NCBI GenBank assembly: GCA_002435955.1
Contig: DIWZ01000003.1
Span: 3,187-57,839, forward strand
DNA length: 54,653 nt
Source of the DNA: Pelobacter sp. UBA6093
Lineage (GTDB): Bacteria; Desulfobacterota; Desulfuromonadia; Desulfuromonadales; Syntrophotaleaceae
Direction of reading: 5' to 3'
The notes beneath the pieces are model-generated. The model did no database searches, was not told the origin of the DNA, and worked only from the letters and a program-made list of their open reading frames with translations. The first letter of the stretch is position 1, and each line of letters starts with the position of its first letter. Of the stretch, positions 33,136 to 42,367 are shown piece by piece. Made by a program: the position numbers and the translations under genes.

Positions 33136-34326
33136 GTGTTTTTGCCCTTTTTTTACGGATTGCGCGGGCGCGGGATCATGGTGGCCCCGACGGCCTTTTT
33201 ACGCCTGCAACGTGCATTGAGCATGGGCCTGGTGCAGTCGCTGGATGACCTCTATACCGTGGCGCGCACCGTGCTGGTTAAAAGCGAGCGGGATTTCGAT
33301 ACTTACGATCAGCTGTTTGCCGAACACTTTGGTGACGCAGCGCAGGCCGAAGCCCGCATAGGCGATCTTGATCAGGCGATTCGCGATCAGATTCAAAAAT
33401 GGCTGGAAAAACCGAAGAAAACAGATCGTTCGATAGAGCCCGGTGCCGAGCAACTGGAGCGACTCAGCCCGGAAGAGCTGGAACAATATCTGTTCGATCG
33501 CCTGGAGGATCAGAAGGAGGAGCATCACGGCGGCCGCAAGTGGATCGGTACCGGCGGTGTTTCGCCGGTCGGTCATTCAGGCCATCGCCCCGGCGGCATG
33601 CGCATCGGCGGCATCTCCCGCAATCGTTCGGCCATGCAGGTCGCCCTGGAGCGGCGCTATCGCGATTATTCCCGTGGCGCCCCGCTGACCAGGGCCCAGA
33701 TCGGCGAAGCGCTCCAGCGTCTGCGGCACCTGGCGCCGGCCGGACCGTGCGATGCGTTGAACATCGAACGGACCATCTGCCAGACCATGCGCAACGGTGG
33801 CGAGATCGAACTGGTCTTCGATCGGCGGCTGGCCGATCGCCTCAAGGTGATTCTGCTTATCGATAACGGCGGCTGGTCCATGGAGACCCACGTGCCGATG
33901 GTTCAGACCCTGTTCAACCATGCACGCGCCCAGTTTCAGAATCTGGATATCCACTATTTCCATAACACCATCCACGAGCGGGTCTGGAACGATCCCGAGC
34001 GGATGCGTACCCCCATCCCGTTTACGCAGCTGTTGACGCGCGATCCCCAGAGTCGTCTGATTATCGTTGGCGATGCCAGCATGGCACCCGAGGAGCTGTT
34101 GCATGCCGGTCCTTCCTACACCACGCGCCGTATCGCCAGGCAGCCAAGCATCGAGCGCCTTGAAGCCCTGGCCAAGACCTACCGCCATGCGGTCTGGCTC
34201 AATCCGCTCAGCCCATCGCTGTGGCCCTACGGGCAAACCATCAATCGTATCCGGCAGACCTTCCCCATGTTCAATCTGAGCCTCGATGGCCTTGAGCAGG
34301 CCGTTTCGCACCTGATGCATTCCTGA
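33136..34326 (+). CDS. VWA-domain partner of MoxR (CoxE-like)
   Basis: This protein of about 396 residues has an N-terminal helical part, a charged linker (about 90-150, with 'GSGG'-like flexible stretch 'GRKWIGTGGVSP') and a C-terminal von Willebrand A domain (about 230-380). The metal site reads 'LIDNGGWSMETH' where the classical pattern is DxSxS. GTG is the chosen start because AAGGGGG precedes it and it leaves 13 bases to the MoxR stop; the open frame runs further back over the MoxR gene but in another frame. Confidence 0.87.
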   Translation: MFLPFFYGLRGRGIMVAPTAFLRLQRALSMGLVQSLDDLYTVARTVLVKSERDFDTYDQLFAEHFGDAAQAEARIGDLDQAIRDQIQKWLEKPKKTDRSIEPGAEQLERLSPEELEQYLFDRLEDQKEEHHGGRKWIGTGGVSPVGHSGHRPGGMRIGGISRNRSAMQVALERRYRDYSRGAPLTRAQIGEALQRLRHLAPAGPCDALNIERTICQTMRNGGEIELVFDRRLADRLKVILLIDNGGWSMETHVPMVQTLFNHARAQFQNLDIHYFHNTIHERVWNDPERMRTPIPFTQLLTRDPQSRLIIVGDASMAPEELLHAGPSYTTRRIARQPSIERLEALAKTYRHAVWLNPLSPSLWPYGQTINRIRQTFPMFNLSLDGLEQAVSHLMHS

Positions 34327-34655
34327 CCCCGGCTGTTTTGCTGTCACCGGGGACGAAATGGGGCTTCAACTTGTGGCATGCCACAAGAGTGTGGCGCTTC
34401 ATCCGGGCATTGTCATGTCTATGACCACGGGAACATGGCGGTCTGGCGGCCCTGGGCCCGGTGTTTCTGCTGTGAATTTTTTTTTATCTAATCATTCCAG
34501 GTGTTTCCGATATGTTAATGACAAAAAATAGGAAATTCTTGGAAGATGGCATTGCCTTTGCGATGTATACATCTGTCCGGGATAAGGGCAACCCGATATT
34601 ATTCATTGTTGTCACATAAAATTCAGTACGGGACAGGAAGAAAGGACACTATTCT
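34327..34655. other. Intergenic region with two palindromes upstream of the chemoreceptor
   Basis: CCCCGG and CCGGGG (34327-34352) could end the VWA transcript. CTTGTGGCATGCCACAAG (34370-34387) is a perfect 18-bp palindrome without a loop, the shape of a dimeric regulator site. The rest is AT-rich. No open frame was seen. Confidence 0.6.
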
Positions 34656-36875
34656 ATGCAATTCAAGTCGGTGCAAATGAAGATTGCCATGATTGCCGGG
34701 CTTTGCCTGCTTTCGGCAGTGGCGGTCCTGGTGGTTTACGGACTGTTCTCCGCCAGAAGTACGCAAAACATGGTCTCCGCGCAGGTTTCCTCCCTGCAGA
34801 AAGAGACCAGTATGGAGAGTCTGCAAAACCTCGCGGGTGAACAGGCCGGCAAGGTTCAGGAGCAGTTTGATCTGGCGCTGAATGCAGCACGAACCATGGC
34901 CCACACCTTTGAGGTAAGCAAGGATGGCAAGGGGACTCTGCAGATCGGCCGTGACCAGCTCAACGCCGTGCTGCTGAATGTTTTGAAGCACAATGAAAGC
35001 TTCAACGGCACCTATTCCTGCTGGGAGCCGAATGCCATCGATGGCCGTGATGAGGCGTTCCGTGTTGACCGGGATGGCAACAATGCGGTTACCGGACGTT
35101 TTACCCCCTATTGGACTCGGGATGCCGGGGGCACTATCGCCGTGCAACCTCTGGTCGAATACGATACCTACGATAAGCATCCCAACGGTGTGCTCAAGGG
35201 CGGCTGGTATATCACACCGCGCGAAAAGAATCTGGAAAGCGTGCTCGGTCCTCTGCCTTACATCGTGCAGGGTAAGCAGGTATGGCTGGTCACCATGTCG
35301 GTCCCCATTGTGGCCAACGGCAAGTTCTATGGTGTCGCCGGTGCCGACTACAACCTCGATTTTGTTCAGGAAATCGCACGCAAAGTGGATGGAGCCCTGT
35401 TCGGTGGTGAGGGAAAAGTGTCCATCATTGCCGATAATGGCCTGCTGGTAGCACAAAGCGAAAACGCGGGCCTGATCGGCGGTCACTTCAACCAGGTGAT
35501 GGCCAAAGGCTGGGAAGACGTCTTTAAGTCCATCCAGTCCGGCGAGGCGCTGGTGCGAACCAACGATGAAACCGGCATGGTTGAAACCGTTGCGCCTATC
35601 CAACTCGGCAATACCGGCAAGCCCTGGGCAGTCATGATTCAGGTGCCTGAAAAGGTGATTCTGGCCAAGGCCGTGGCTCTCGACAGCCAGTTGACCGAAC
35701 GCGGCCGGAGCAGTGCCTTTTGGCAGATCATTGCCGGGGTGGCGGTTATCTCCCTGGCGGTGTTTCTGCTTTGGCTGGCCGCCGGTGGCATCGCCCGTCC
35801 CATTCGTCGCGCCGCGGATCTGGCCGATACCATCCGTTCCGGTGATTTCTCGCAGCGGCTTGCCTTGAATCAGCAGGATGAGGTTGGTCAGTTGGCAACA
35901 GCCCTGAACCAGATGGCGGACAGCCTCGAAAGCGCCGCCCAGGTCGCCGAAGCGATCGCCGACGGAAATCTCAATGTCGAAATCAAACTGGCCTCCGACA
36001 AGGACCAGTTGGGTCGCGCCCTGCGCAACATGACCCAGAATCTGAACGACGTTCTGAACCAGGTCCAGACTGCCGGCGAGCAGATCGCTTCGGGATCCGG
36101 TCAGATTGCCGACGCCAGCCAGTCCCTGTCGCAGAGCACTACCGAGGCTGCGGCTTCCATGGAAGAGATCAATGCCTCCATGACCCAGATGGCCTCCCAG
36201 ACCAAGCTCAATGCCGACAATGCCGAGCAGGCCAACTCTCTGGCCGACAGTGCTCGCCAGGGTGCAGCCGAGGGCGCTAAAATGATGGAGGAGATGGTTT
36301 CCGCCATGCGCGAAATCAATGCCTCCAGTGAGGATATCTCCAAAATTATCAAGGTCATCGACGAGATCGCCTTCCAGACCAATCTGCTTGCGCTGAATGC
36401 GGCTGTCGAGGCAGCCCGGGCCGGACAGCACGGCAAAGGCTTCGCCGTTGTCGCCGAGGAAGTCCGTACCCTGGCGGCACGCAGTGCCACCGCAGCCAAG
36501 GAGACGGCCGAGCTGATCGAAAATTCGGTGGGCAAGACCCGCAACGGTACCAGCATCGCCGACAAGACTGCGGGTGCACTTAAGGAAATTGTCAGCGGCG
36601 CCACCAAGGTGTCCGATCTGGTGGGTGAAATCGCCATGGCCTCCAACGAACAGGCGCTTGGTTTTTCCCAGGTCAATCAGGGCCTGAACCAGATCGACGG
36701 CGTGACCCAGCAGAATACCGCCAATGCCGAAGAAAGCGCCGCGGCTGCCGAAGAGCTTTCCGGGCAGGCCATGCAGCTGCAACACCTGTTGAACCGTTTT
36801 ACCCTCAAGGGGCGCACCGCGTCGACCACCGCAAGGGTTGCCGGACGTTCTCAGCTGTCGCTGCCGGAAGCCTGA
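34656..36875 (+). CDS. Methyl-accepting chemotaxis protein with dCache sensor
   Basis: This 739-residue chemoreceptor has a short cytosolic head, a TM helix (about 9-30), and a periplasmic sensor (about 35-360) with the dCache pattern 'RVDRDGNNAVTGRFTPYW' and 'YYTP'-like 'GWYITPREKN'. A second TM (about 360-385), a HAMP domain, and the signalling hairpin with the strictly conserved tip ('EAARAGQHGKGFAVVAEEVRTLA') follow. No che genes are adjacent. The ligand is unknown. A bidirectional terminator follows at 36937-36975. Confidence 0.93.
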   Translation: MQFKSVQMKIAMIAGLCLLSAVAVLVVYGLFSARSTQNMVSAQVSSLQKETSMESLQNLAGEQAGKVQEQFDLALNAARTMAHTFEVSKDGKGTLQIGRDQLNAVLLNVLKHNESFNGTYSCWEPNAIDGRDEAFRVDRDGNNAVTGRFTPYWTRDAGGTIAVQPLVEYDTYDKHPNGVLKGGWYITPREKNLESVLGPLPYIVQGKQVWLVTMSVPIVANGKFYGVAGADYNLDFVQEIARKVDGALFGGEGKVSIIADNGLLVAQSENAGLIGGHFNQVMAKGWEDVFKSIQSGEALVRTNDETGMVETVAPIQLGNTGKPWAVMIQVPEKVILAKAVALDSQLTERGRSSAFWQIIAGVAVISLAVFLLWLAAGGIARPIRRAADLADTIRSGDFSQRLALNQQDEVGQLATALNQMADSLESAAQVAEAIADGNLNVEIKLASDKDQLGRALRNMTQNLNDVLNQVQTAGEQIASGSGQIADASQSLSQSTTEAAASMEEINASMTQMASQTKLNADNAEQANSLADSARQGAAEGAKMMEEMVSAMREINASSEDISKIIKVIDEIAFQTNLLALNAAVEAARAGQHGKGFAVVAEEVRTLAARSATAAKETAELIENSVGKTRNGTSIADKTAGALKEIVSGATKVSDLVGEIAMASNEQALGFSQVNQGLNQIDGVTQQNTANAEESAAAAEELSGQAMQLQHLLNRFTLKGRTASTTARVAGRSQLSLPEA

Positions 36876-36936
36876 GGCGGATAGCTTGAAGGGAGCATGA
36901 TCCGTCCGGCGTAGATCTGCGCTGCAAACGAAAAAG

Positions 36937-36975
36937 TAAAAGAAAGGGGAGCCGGCGGCTCCCCTTTCTTTTTGC
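36937..36975. terminator. Bidirectional terminator
   Basis: GAAAGGGGAGCC and GGCTCCCCTTTC flank CGGC, with AAAAAG/CTTTTT-type runs on both sides. It lies between the convergent chemoreceptor and VOC genes and can serve both. Confidence 0.9.
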
Positions 36976-36982
36976 TGCAAAC

Positions 36983-37456
36983 TCAGCTGCCACCGTCTGT
37001 TTGGGGCGGAGCCATGTGCTTGCGCCGCAATTCCTCCAGGGCCTGGTCATTTTTGCCCAGTTTTTCCAACTGCATGCCACGCAGGATGTGCGTGGCCTTG
37101 GTGAACTGGATGTTTGCATATTCCACCACCTGAATGTGGTTGCCCCAGGGGTCCAGGAAGTCCAGACCACGACCGGGAAGTATCTCGGCGCCAAGTTTTT
37201 CCAGTGCCTTGCGGATCGGCTCGCGATGGTCCACCACCAGACCAAAGTGGCGATGGCTGTCGGGGGGCTGGGTACGCCCTTCCGACAGGGCCAGAAACTG
37301 ATCCCCCATGTCGATAAAGGCCATGCCCGGAGCGCGGCCGCGCAGGGTGAAATCGAAAATGGCGACGTAAAACTCCAGGGCCGCATCGATACTGCCTACT
37401 TCCAGGGCGACATGATTAATGCCGACCATACGGGGTTTGCTGTCGGTAGTGTTCAT
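36983..37456 (-). CDS. VOC (glyoxalase/bleomycin-resistance) family protein
   Basis: This 157-residue protein has the beta-alpha-beta-beta-beta metal-binding fold: 'GINHVALEVGSIDAALEFY', 'FIDMGDQFLALSEG', 'RHFGLVV' and 'FLDPWGNHIQVVEY'. The His and Glu residues in these strands can bind a metal. Substrate cannot be read from sequence. The start at 37456 follows AAAGGAGC; an upstream in-frame ATG has no such signal. The tail of about 40 residues is charged and extra to the fold. Confidence 0.82.
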   Translation of the reverse strand: MNTTDSKPRMVGINHVALEVGSIDAALEFYVAIFDFTLRGRAPGMAFIDMGDQFLALSEGRTQPPDSHRHFGLVVDHREPIRKALEKLGAEILPGRGLDFLDPWGNHIQVVEYANIQFTKATHILRGMQLEKLGKNDQALEELRRKHMAPPQTDGGS

Positions 37457-37818
37457 GGCTGCTCCTTTTTGGAGGATGCCGAACGATTCACGAGCCGGCT
37501 GCAAAATCGGACCGGCGTGTCCGACAGCCCCCTGATATCTGAGGTGGCGTAAGGCTGGCATAAGCAATTGTATCTAGTTTTATCCCCCCTTTCGCTTGGA
37601 AAAGGAATTTCCCGGCAACCAGTTGCACCAACTGTAGGTCGCTGATCGGGATTCTGGATGCCCCCTTTCCACCTTCCGCACATCGAAATTTAATCGAGAT
37701 TTCACTCGCACGGAACAAATCCCCGCTGAAATAGCGCACAGGACGCCGGTTCAATCTCTTGCAGGCCCCAAAAGGTCCTGCAACGGACGTCCTGTATATT
37801 TTCGGAGCAGCGGGATCC
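37457..37818. other. Long spacer with repeat fragments
   Basis: The VOC and polysaccharide genes diverge across 362 bases. A third GTCCGACAG copy sits at 37519-37533, preceded by GCCGGCTGCA, which also flanks the copy at the window end. A TTGCAGG...CCTGCAA hairpin lies near 37760-37784. No gene was recognised. Confidence 0.5.
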
Positions 37819-38993
37819 GTGAAAACACTATTTTTTGCCGTCAATCAAAGTCAATACAGGTACTTTCGCTTTTTGTCCGCCCAATCACGGGGTGAGTCCG
37901 GAGTGCTCTATGCCCGTCGCAGCTGGATCCTTTCGTGGGGCGCGCTAAAGGCTTTGGATCTCACCGTGTTCCCGCCCATCATCGAGCGCAAGCTGATCGA
38001 ACTGATGGCAAGAGGGCGCGCTCGCAGCTCCTGGAGTCGTGCCTGCTACCGATGGCTGTTTTACCTGATGGGGATCGCCGCTTACCTGCGCTACTGGCAA
38101 CCCATCGAAGAATCCGGCGCGGCCGTGCTGGCGGTGTGGAACGGCAGTTTTTTCCGCCAGGCCATCGCCTGCGCCATTGCCGAAAAGCTTGCGCTTCGCT
38201 GCGAATTTTTTGAAAACGGTCTTCTGCCCGGCACCACCACCCTGGATGGCAAGGGTGTCAATTTCGCCAATTCCGTGCCTCGGGATCCGGCCTTTTACGC
38301 GGCGCGACCCCCCGCCGGGGCTGTGCCCCGGGAGTTGGTGCCGCGAGCCGCCCGTTACCCTTCCAAATTCGCCCTCAAAGCAACCCCGCTCCCCTCAAGA
38401 TATGTTTTCGTCGCCTTCCAGCTCGACCACGACACCCAGATAACCCACTTTTCGCCCTGGATACGGAATATGGAGCATCTGTTTGCCGTGGTCACGGCGG
38501 TCTTTGCCCAGGAATCCCCCGGGTTTGATCTGGTTTTTAAGGAACACCCCAGCGCCATCAAAGATTACCCCGCCATCTATCGGCTCATCGAGCGCAGCCC
38601 CGCCTGCACCTGCTGAACCAGGTGGCGACCCAGGCCCTGATCGAGAACGCCGCCGCGGTGATCGTCGTCAATTCCACCGTCGGTCTAGAGGCTCTGCTCC
38701 ATGGCAAAAAGGTCATCGTGCTCGGCCAGGCCTTTTACGCCCTGGAAGGGATCGCGCGCCAGGCCGGCAGCCGCGACCAACTGGCCGCTCTGGTCCGCAG
38801 CATCGACGGCTGGCAGGTCGATCGCGGACTCATCGAACGTTTTCTTGCGTATCTCCAATACGAGTATGCCATTCCCGGCAGTTGGAAAGCCCCTCACGTT
38901 CAACACGCTGCAGCGGTTGAAGAAAGGTTAGGTGTTTATCATGGCCAGAACGCCCGCAATTTTCATGGTGTCAACCCCCCTGCATCTGTATAA
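37819..38993 (+). pseudogene. Frameshifted capsule polysaccharide synthesis protein (KpsS-like)
   Basis: Two open frames together give one protein. The first (37819-38616) carries 'YFRFLSAQSR', 'VWNGSFFRQAIA' and 'FKEHPSAIKDYPAIYRLIERSP', then runs into TGA. The second, one base out of frame, continues 'PRLHLLNQ' and 'VVNSTVGLEALLHGKKVIVLG', the hallmark of capsule synthesis (PF05159-type) transferases. Restoring one C in the run at 38598-38601 joins them. This may be a true mutation, a phase-variable site or a sequencing error. The second frame overlaps the next gene by 53 bases, so its natural end may also be altered. Confidence 0.8.
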
Positions 38994-40029
38994 CGCCCTG
39001 GCGATTGCGCTGAAATATCGGGATCGTTGGGAATCCCACCTGTGGTTCATCGATCAGAAAGATCAGCACAATCCGTATTACCACGTCCTCAGGGAGTGGA
39101 AAGAGCATCCCTTCGCCGGGATCGAATATTTTATCACCAACCTGCCCGGCACTGCCGCCAAGATCAAGGCGCGCAAAAGCGCCTTCGATCGGATCGACGA
39201 ACGGCTGGCCGAGATCCGTCCCCAGGAACTGCTGGTCGGCAACGACCGGCGCATTGAATTCGTGTTTGCCGTCAATCACGCGTGCCGGCGCCTGGGCTTT
39301 CCGGTGCGCGGCTCGCTCATCGATGACGGGGTATATTCCTATGTTGATCAACGCAGCAAATGGTACCAGGACACCGCGGCGGAGCGGTTGATGAAAAAGA
39401 TGGTCTACGGATCCTGGTACGAGCGTACCCCGTCTATCGGTGCCAGCCCGTTTATCGACCGGGCCTTTGTGGCTTTTCCCGAGTTCGTCAACAGAGCTCT
39501 GCGACGGGTGACGGTGGAAGGGATAGACCTGGAGCTCTACCGTTCCGCGGAGATCCAGACCTATTCCACGATGATGCTGGAGAGCGGCTATATCGACCGA
39601 CAGATGCTGCCCTGTTTCGACCTGGTATTGACCCTGCCCCACGAATCTTTGATGCACCGCTTCCCGGGCTTTAAGGATAGTGTCCGGCGGATTGTCGACA
39701 ACGTTCGCTACGGCGGCAAGCGGGTCGGGATCAAGTACCATCCCCGGCAGAAGGATGACGATCCGTTGCAGCTGGTTTCGCAACAGGATCAGCTCATTCC
39801 GCGGGCGGTGGCCTTTGAAATCCTGCTGCCGTTGCTCGGCAGGCCGTTGATCATTGGCGATGTGTCCACCGTGTTGCTCACGGCACGCTGGATGCGTCCG
39901 GATCTGCACGTGGTAGCGTTAAAAAACGAGCGGGATTCCAGGCAGCGCAAGATGTCCGGTATTCTGGCTCATCTGGGAGTTAACGTTACCCGGGATTTTG
40001 ACGAGATCCTTTCTTTGATGCCTGCCTGA
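38941..40029 (+). CDS. Polysialyltransferase-like glycosyltransferase
   Basis: This protein of about 362 residues has no signal peptide. It shows features of bacterial sialyl- and polysialyltransferases (GT52/GT38 look): 'FMVSTPLHLYNALAIALKY' near the N-terminus, 'SLIDDGVYSYVD' mid-way, and 'VGIKYHPRQKDDD' with the HP motif. The last part holds 'IIGDVSTVLLTARW'. It would add sugars to a surface polymer. The start at 38941 follows AAAGGTTAGG. It is between the broken KpsS-like gene and another glycosyltransferase. The exact sugar is unknown. Confidence 0.65.
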   Translation: MARTPAIFMVSTPLHLYNALAIALKYRDRWESHLWFIDQKDQHNPYYHVLREWKEHPFAGIEYFITNLPGTAAKIKARKSAFDRIDERLAEIRPQELLVGNDRRIEFVFAVNHACRRLGFPVRGSLIDDGVYSYVDQRSKWYQDTAAERLMKKMVYGSWYERTPSIGASPFIDRAFVAFPEFVNRALRRVTVEGIDLELYRSAEIQTYSTMMLESGYIDRQMLPCFDLVLTLPHESLMHRFPGFKDSVRRIVDNVRYGGKRVGIKYHPRQKDDDPLQLVSQQDQLIPRAVAFEILLPLLGRPLIIGDVSTVLLTARWMRPDLHVVALKNERDSRQRKMSGILAHLGVNVTRDFDEILSLMPA

Positions 40030-40042
40030 AAAGAGGTGAAAC

Positions 40043-41008
40043 GTGTTTGGCAAGCTTTGGGCGTATTATCGACACAGCTTTAATCCCGGAAACTTCCGAC
40101 TGGTCATGGCTCTGTTGGTGAAAAACGAAGCCGACATCATTGCGGCCAATATTCACATCCATGCGGCCCTGGGGGTGGATGCTTTCGTTGTCATGGACCA
40201 CGGGTCCAGCGACGGCACCCGTGACCTGCTGACGACGTTGGCCGGGGAGTTCGAGCTGCACATCATCGATCAGCGCGAAGCTCTTTACCGGCAAAGCGCG
40301 TGGATGACCCAACTGGCGGAGTATGCCCGGGATCAGATGGCTGCCGACTGGGTCATTTGCAACGATGCCGACGAATTCTGGTTGCCGCAGCAGGGTGAAA
40401 ATCTGAAGGAACAGCTGGGCTTCAAGGGGACTTATGTGACTTGTCGGAGGTTCAACATGCTGCTTGACCGCAGCGCTCTGCAGGCCGGATACCAGTTCCA
40501 TGACAGCCGGTTGAGGGTCGATAACCCCATCTTTTACGGCAATGAAAACCTGCACAGGGAGGCGGTGACTATTGTCCTGTCCAAGATCGGTCCGAAAGTG
40601 ATCGTCAATCCCCATGGTCTGTTCAAGATCAAGGGCGGCAATCATCGGGCCCGGCATTTGGCGAATTGGCTCGAATACCACAAGCCGTATGATCGTATCA
40701 AAACCTTCGGCGGCATAGCGGTGTACCATTATTCCATGCGTGGCTTCGAGCAGTTTGAACGGAATGTCAGGCAGCGTAGCCTGCAGTTGGACAGCGACCC
40801 TCAAGTGCGCATGGGCAACCATTACCGGCGCTGGGCCGAGCTTTATCGTCAAGGCGGGCTTGCGGATGAATACGGCAGATTCATCCTTGCGGGGGAAGAG
40901 TTGCGGGTGCTGCAAAAATTCGGGGTGGTGACGGAGGATGACTTCCCATGCCGCATGATCAAACAGGCGCTGGGGCGGCAAACGGTCCGGCCGCGAAAAA
41001 TCGCCTGA
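40043..41008 (+). CDS. Family 2-like glycosyltransferase (GT92-like)
   Basis: This 321-residue protein has an inverting transferase pattern: 'VMALLVKNEADIIAANI', 'VMDHGSSDGTRDLL' and the DxD motif in 'VICNDADEFWLP'. Then come 'HREAVTIVLSKIGPKVI' and 'YHYSMRGFEQF'. It should be cytosolic and transfer a sugar in surface-glycan synthesis. The GTG start follows AGAGGTG, 14 bases after the upstream stop. Confidence 0.85.
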   Translation: MFGKLWAYYRHSFNPGNFRLVMALLVKNEADIIAANIHIHAALGVDAFVVMDHGSSDGTRDLLTTLAGEFELHIIDQREALYRQSAWMTQLAEYARDQMAADWVICNDADEFWLPQQGENLKEQLGFKGTYVTCRRFNMLLDRSALQAGYQFHDSRLRVDNPIFYGNENLHREAVTIVLSKIGPKVIVNPHGLFKIKGGNHRARHLANWLEYHKPYDRIKTFGGIAVYHYSMRGFEQFERNVRQRSLQLDSDPQVRMGNHYRRWAELYRQGGLADEYGRFILAGEELRVLQKFGVVTEDDFPCRMIKQALGRQTVRPRKIA

Positions 41009-41067
41009 AACCTGATTTCCTGGTGTACAAACCCCGTTGTCCTTACCCAGGCTGTCGGCCCGTCAGG

Positions 41068-41130
41068 CAAGGCGGACCGCACCCGTTCAGCATGCCCTCT
41101 GGGGATGCCGGGCGGATGCGGTCCGTCTTG
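41068..41130. terminator. Long hairpin between convergent genes
   Basis: CAAGGCGGACCGCA and TGCGGTCCGTCTTG form a 14-bp stem with one wobble. The loop itself contains GCATGCCC and GGGGATGC arms. There is no T-tract on either side, so it may be a bidirectional terminator of unusual type or an RNA element. Confidence 0.55.
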
Positions 41131-41152
41131 GAGGTCGAAGAAGGCAGGACGG

Positions 41153-42367
41153 TTATTTGACCGTTTCCTCAGGGTAGGCGTTGATGCTGTGAATGGCAAG
41201 GTCGGGACCGGAAAATTCCTGCTCTGCGGTCAGGCGTATGCCGAAGATTTTGCGGATAATGCCGTAGATGACGAACCCGTTGAGCAGGGCATAAAGAACG
41301 GCCAGCAGGCTGCCGCCCAGTTGTGACAAGAAGGTTACGCCCCCCATGCCGCCGAACAGCGGTTGCCCGAAAATCCCTGCGGCAATGCCTCCCCAGGTGC
41401 CGATGATACCATGCAGCGGCCAAACCCCAAGCACGTCGTCAATTTTCAGTTTTTCCTGCTCCCACTTGAAGCCGTAGACAAAGATCAGCGAGCCGAAGCC
41501 ACCCATGAAAAAGGCGGCCAGTGGATGCACGATATCCGAGCCCGCACAGATGGCAATCAAGCCGGCCAGCGCGCCGTTGTGCAAAAAACCGGGGTCGTTG
41601 CGCCCTGCAATCAACGCGAACAGTACCCCGCCGACCAGAGCCATGAGCGAGTTGACCGCGACCAGACCGGAAATACCGGTGACCTGCTGAGCGCTCATGA
41701 CATTGAATCCGAACCAGCCGACCGCCAGAATCCAGCTGCCCAGGGCCAGAAAAGGTATATTACTGACCGGAATGGCATGGCTTCCGCCGTGCAGGTAGCG
41801 CCCCTGGCGCGCTCCCAGCAGCAGCACCGCCGGCAATGCCAGCCAGCCACCCATGGAGTGAACCACCACGCTGCCGGCAAAATCGTGGAACGGGGCGCCG
41901 CCCCAGGTCTGGAAGAACGATTGCAGCCATTCACTGTGCTGACCCCAGATCAGGGATTCGAACAAGGGATAGGTCAGACCGACGAAGATGGCGCCTGCCA
42001 GGACCTGGGGATAGAAGCGCGCACGTTCCGCAATCCCCCCGGAAATGATGGCCGGGATGCAGGCGGCGAAGCAAAGCAGAAAGAAAAACCGTACCAGTTC
42101 GAAACCCTGGGTGGCACCGAGCAGGGTTTCCGCCGAATAAAGGAAGTGGACGCCGTAAGCGAGCGGGTAGCCGATGAGAAAATAAATGATGGTGGATACT
42201 GCCCAGTCAGTAAGGATTTTGGAAAAAGCGTTAACCTGACTTTTGGTGGTGACGGTGCCGACTTCCAGAAAAGCAAATCCGGCATGCATGGCAAACACCA
42301 TCACCGCTCCCAGCATGAGAAAAAGCACATTGCTGCCGTTCAGCAGCCCGTTGACTGTTGCTTCCAT
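41153..42367 (-). CDS. amt: Ammonium transporter
   Basis: This 404-residue membrane protein has about eleven transmembrane segments. Amt signatures are plain: 'FLEVGTVTTKSQVNAFSKILTDW', 'FAGSVVVHSMGGW', 'GWFGFNVMSAQ' and 'LGVWPLHGIIGTWGGIAAGIF' (the pore histidines lie in 'VHSMGGW' and 'PLHGI'). No glnK gene lies next to it, which is uncommon for amt. A sigma-54-like site before it was considered, but its spacing is wrong by one base. Confidence 0.95.
   Translation of the reverse strand: MEATVNGLLNGSNVLFLMLGAVMVFAMHAGFAFLEVGTVTTKSQVNAFSKILTDWAVSTIIYFLIGYPLAYGVHFLYSAETLLGATQGFELVRFFFLLCFAACIPAIISGGIAERARFYPQVLAGAIFVGLTYPLFESLIWGQHSEWLQSFFQTWGGAPFHDFAGSVVVHSMGGWLALPAVLLLGARQGRYLHGGSHAIPVSNIPFLALGSWILAVGWFGFNVMSAQQVTGISGLVAVNSLMALVGGVLFALIAGRNDPGFLHNGALAGLIAICAGSDIVHPLAAFFMGGFGSLIFVYGFKWEQEKLKIDDVLGVWPLHGIIGTWGGIAAGIFGQPLFGGMGGVTFLSQLGGSLLAVLYALLNGFVIYGIIRKIFGIRLTAEQEFSGPDLAIHSINAYPEETVK

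Noticed and set aside
34623..36980. 785-codon open frame antisense to the chemoreceptor gene
   Set aside because: It mirrors the chemoreceptor codons, has no ribosome site and gives Gly/His-rich low-complexity protein; the sense gene is certain.
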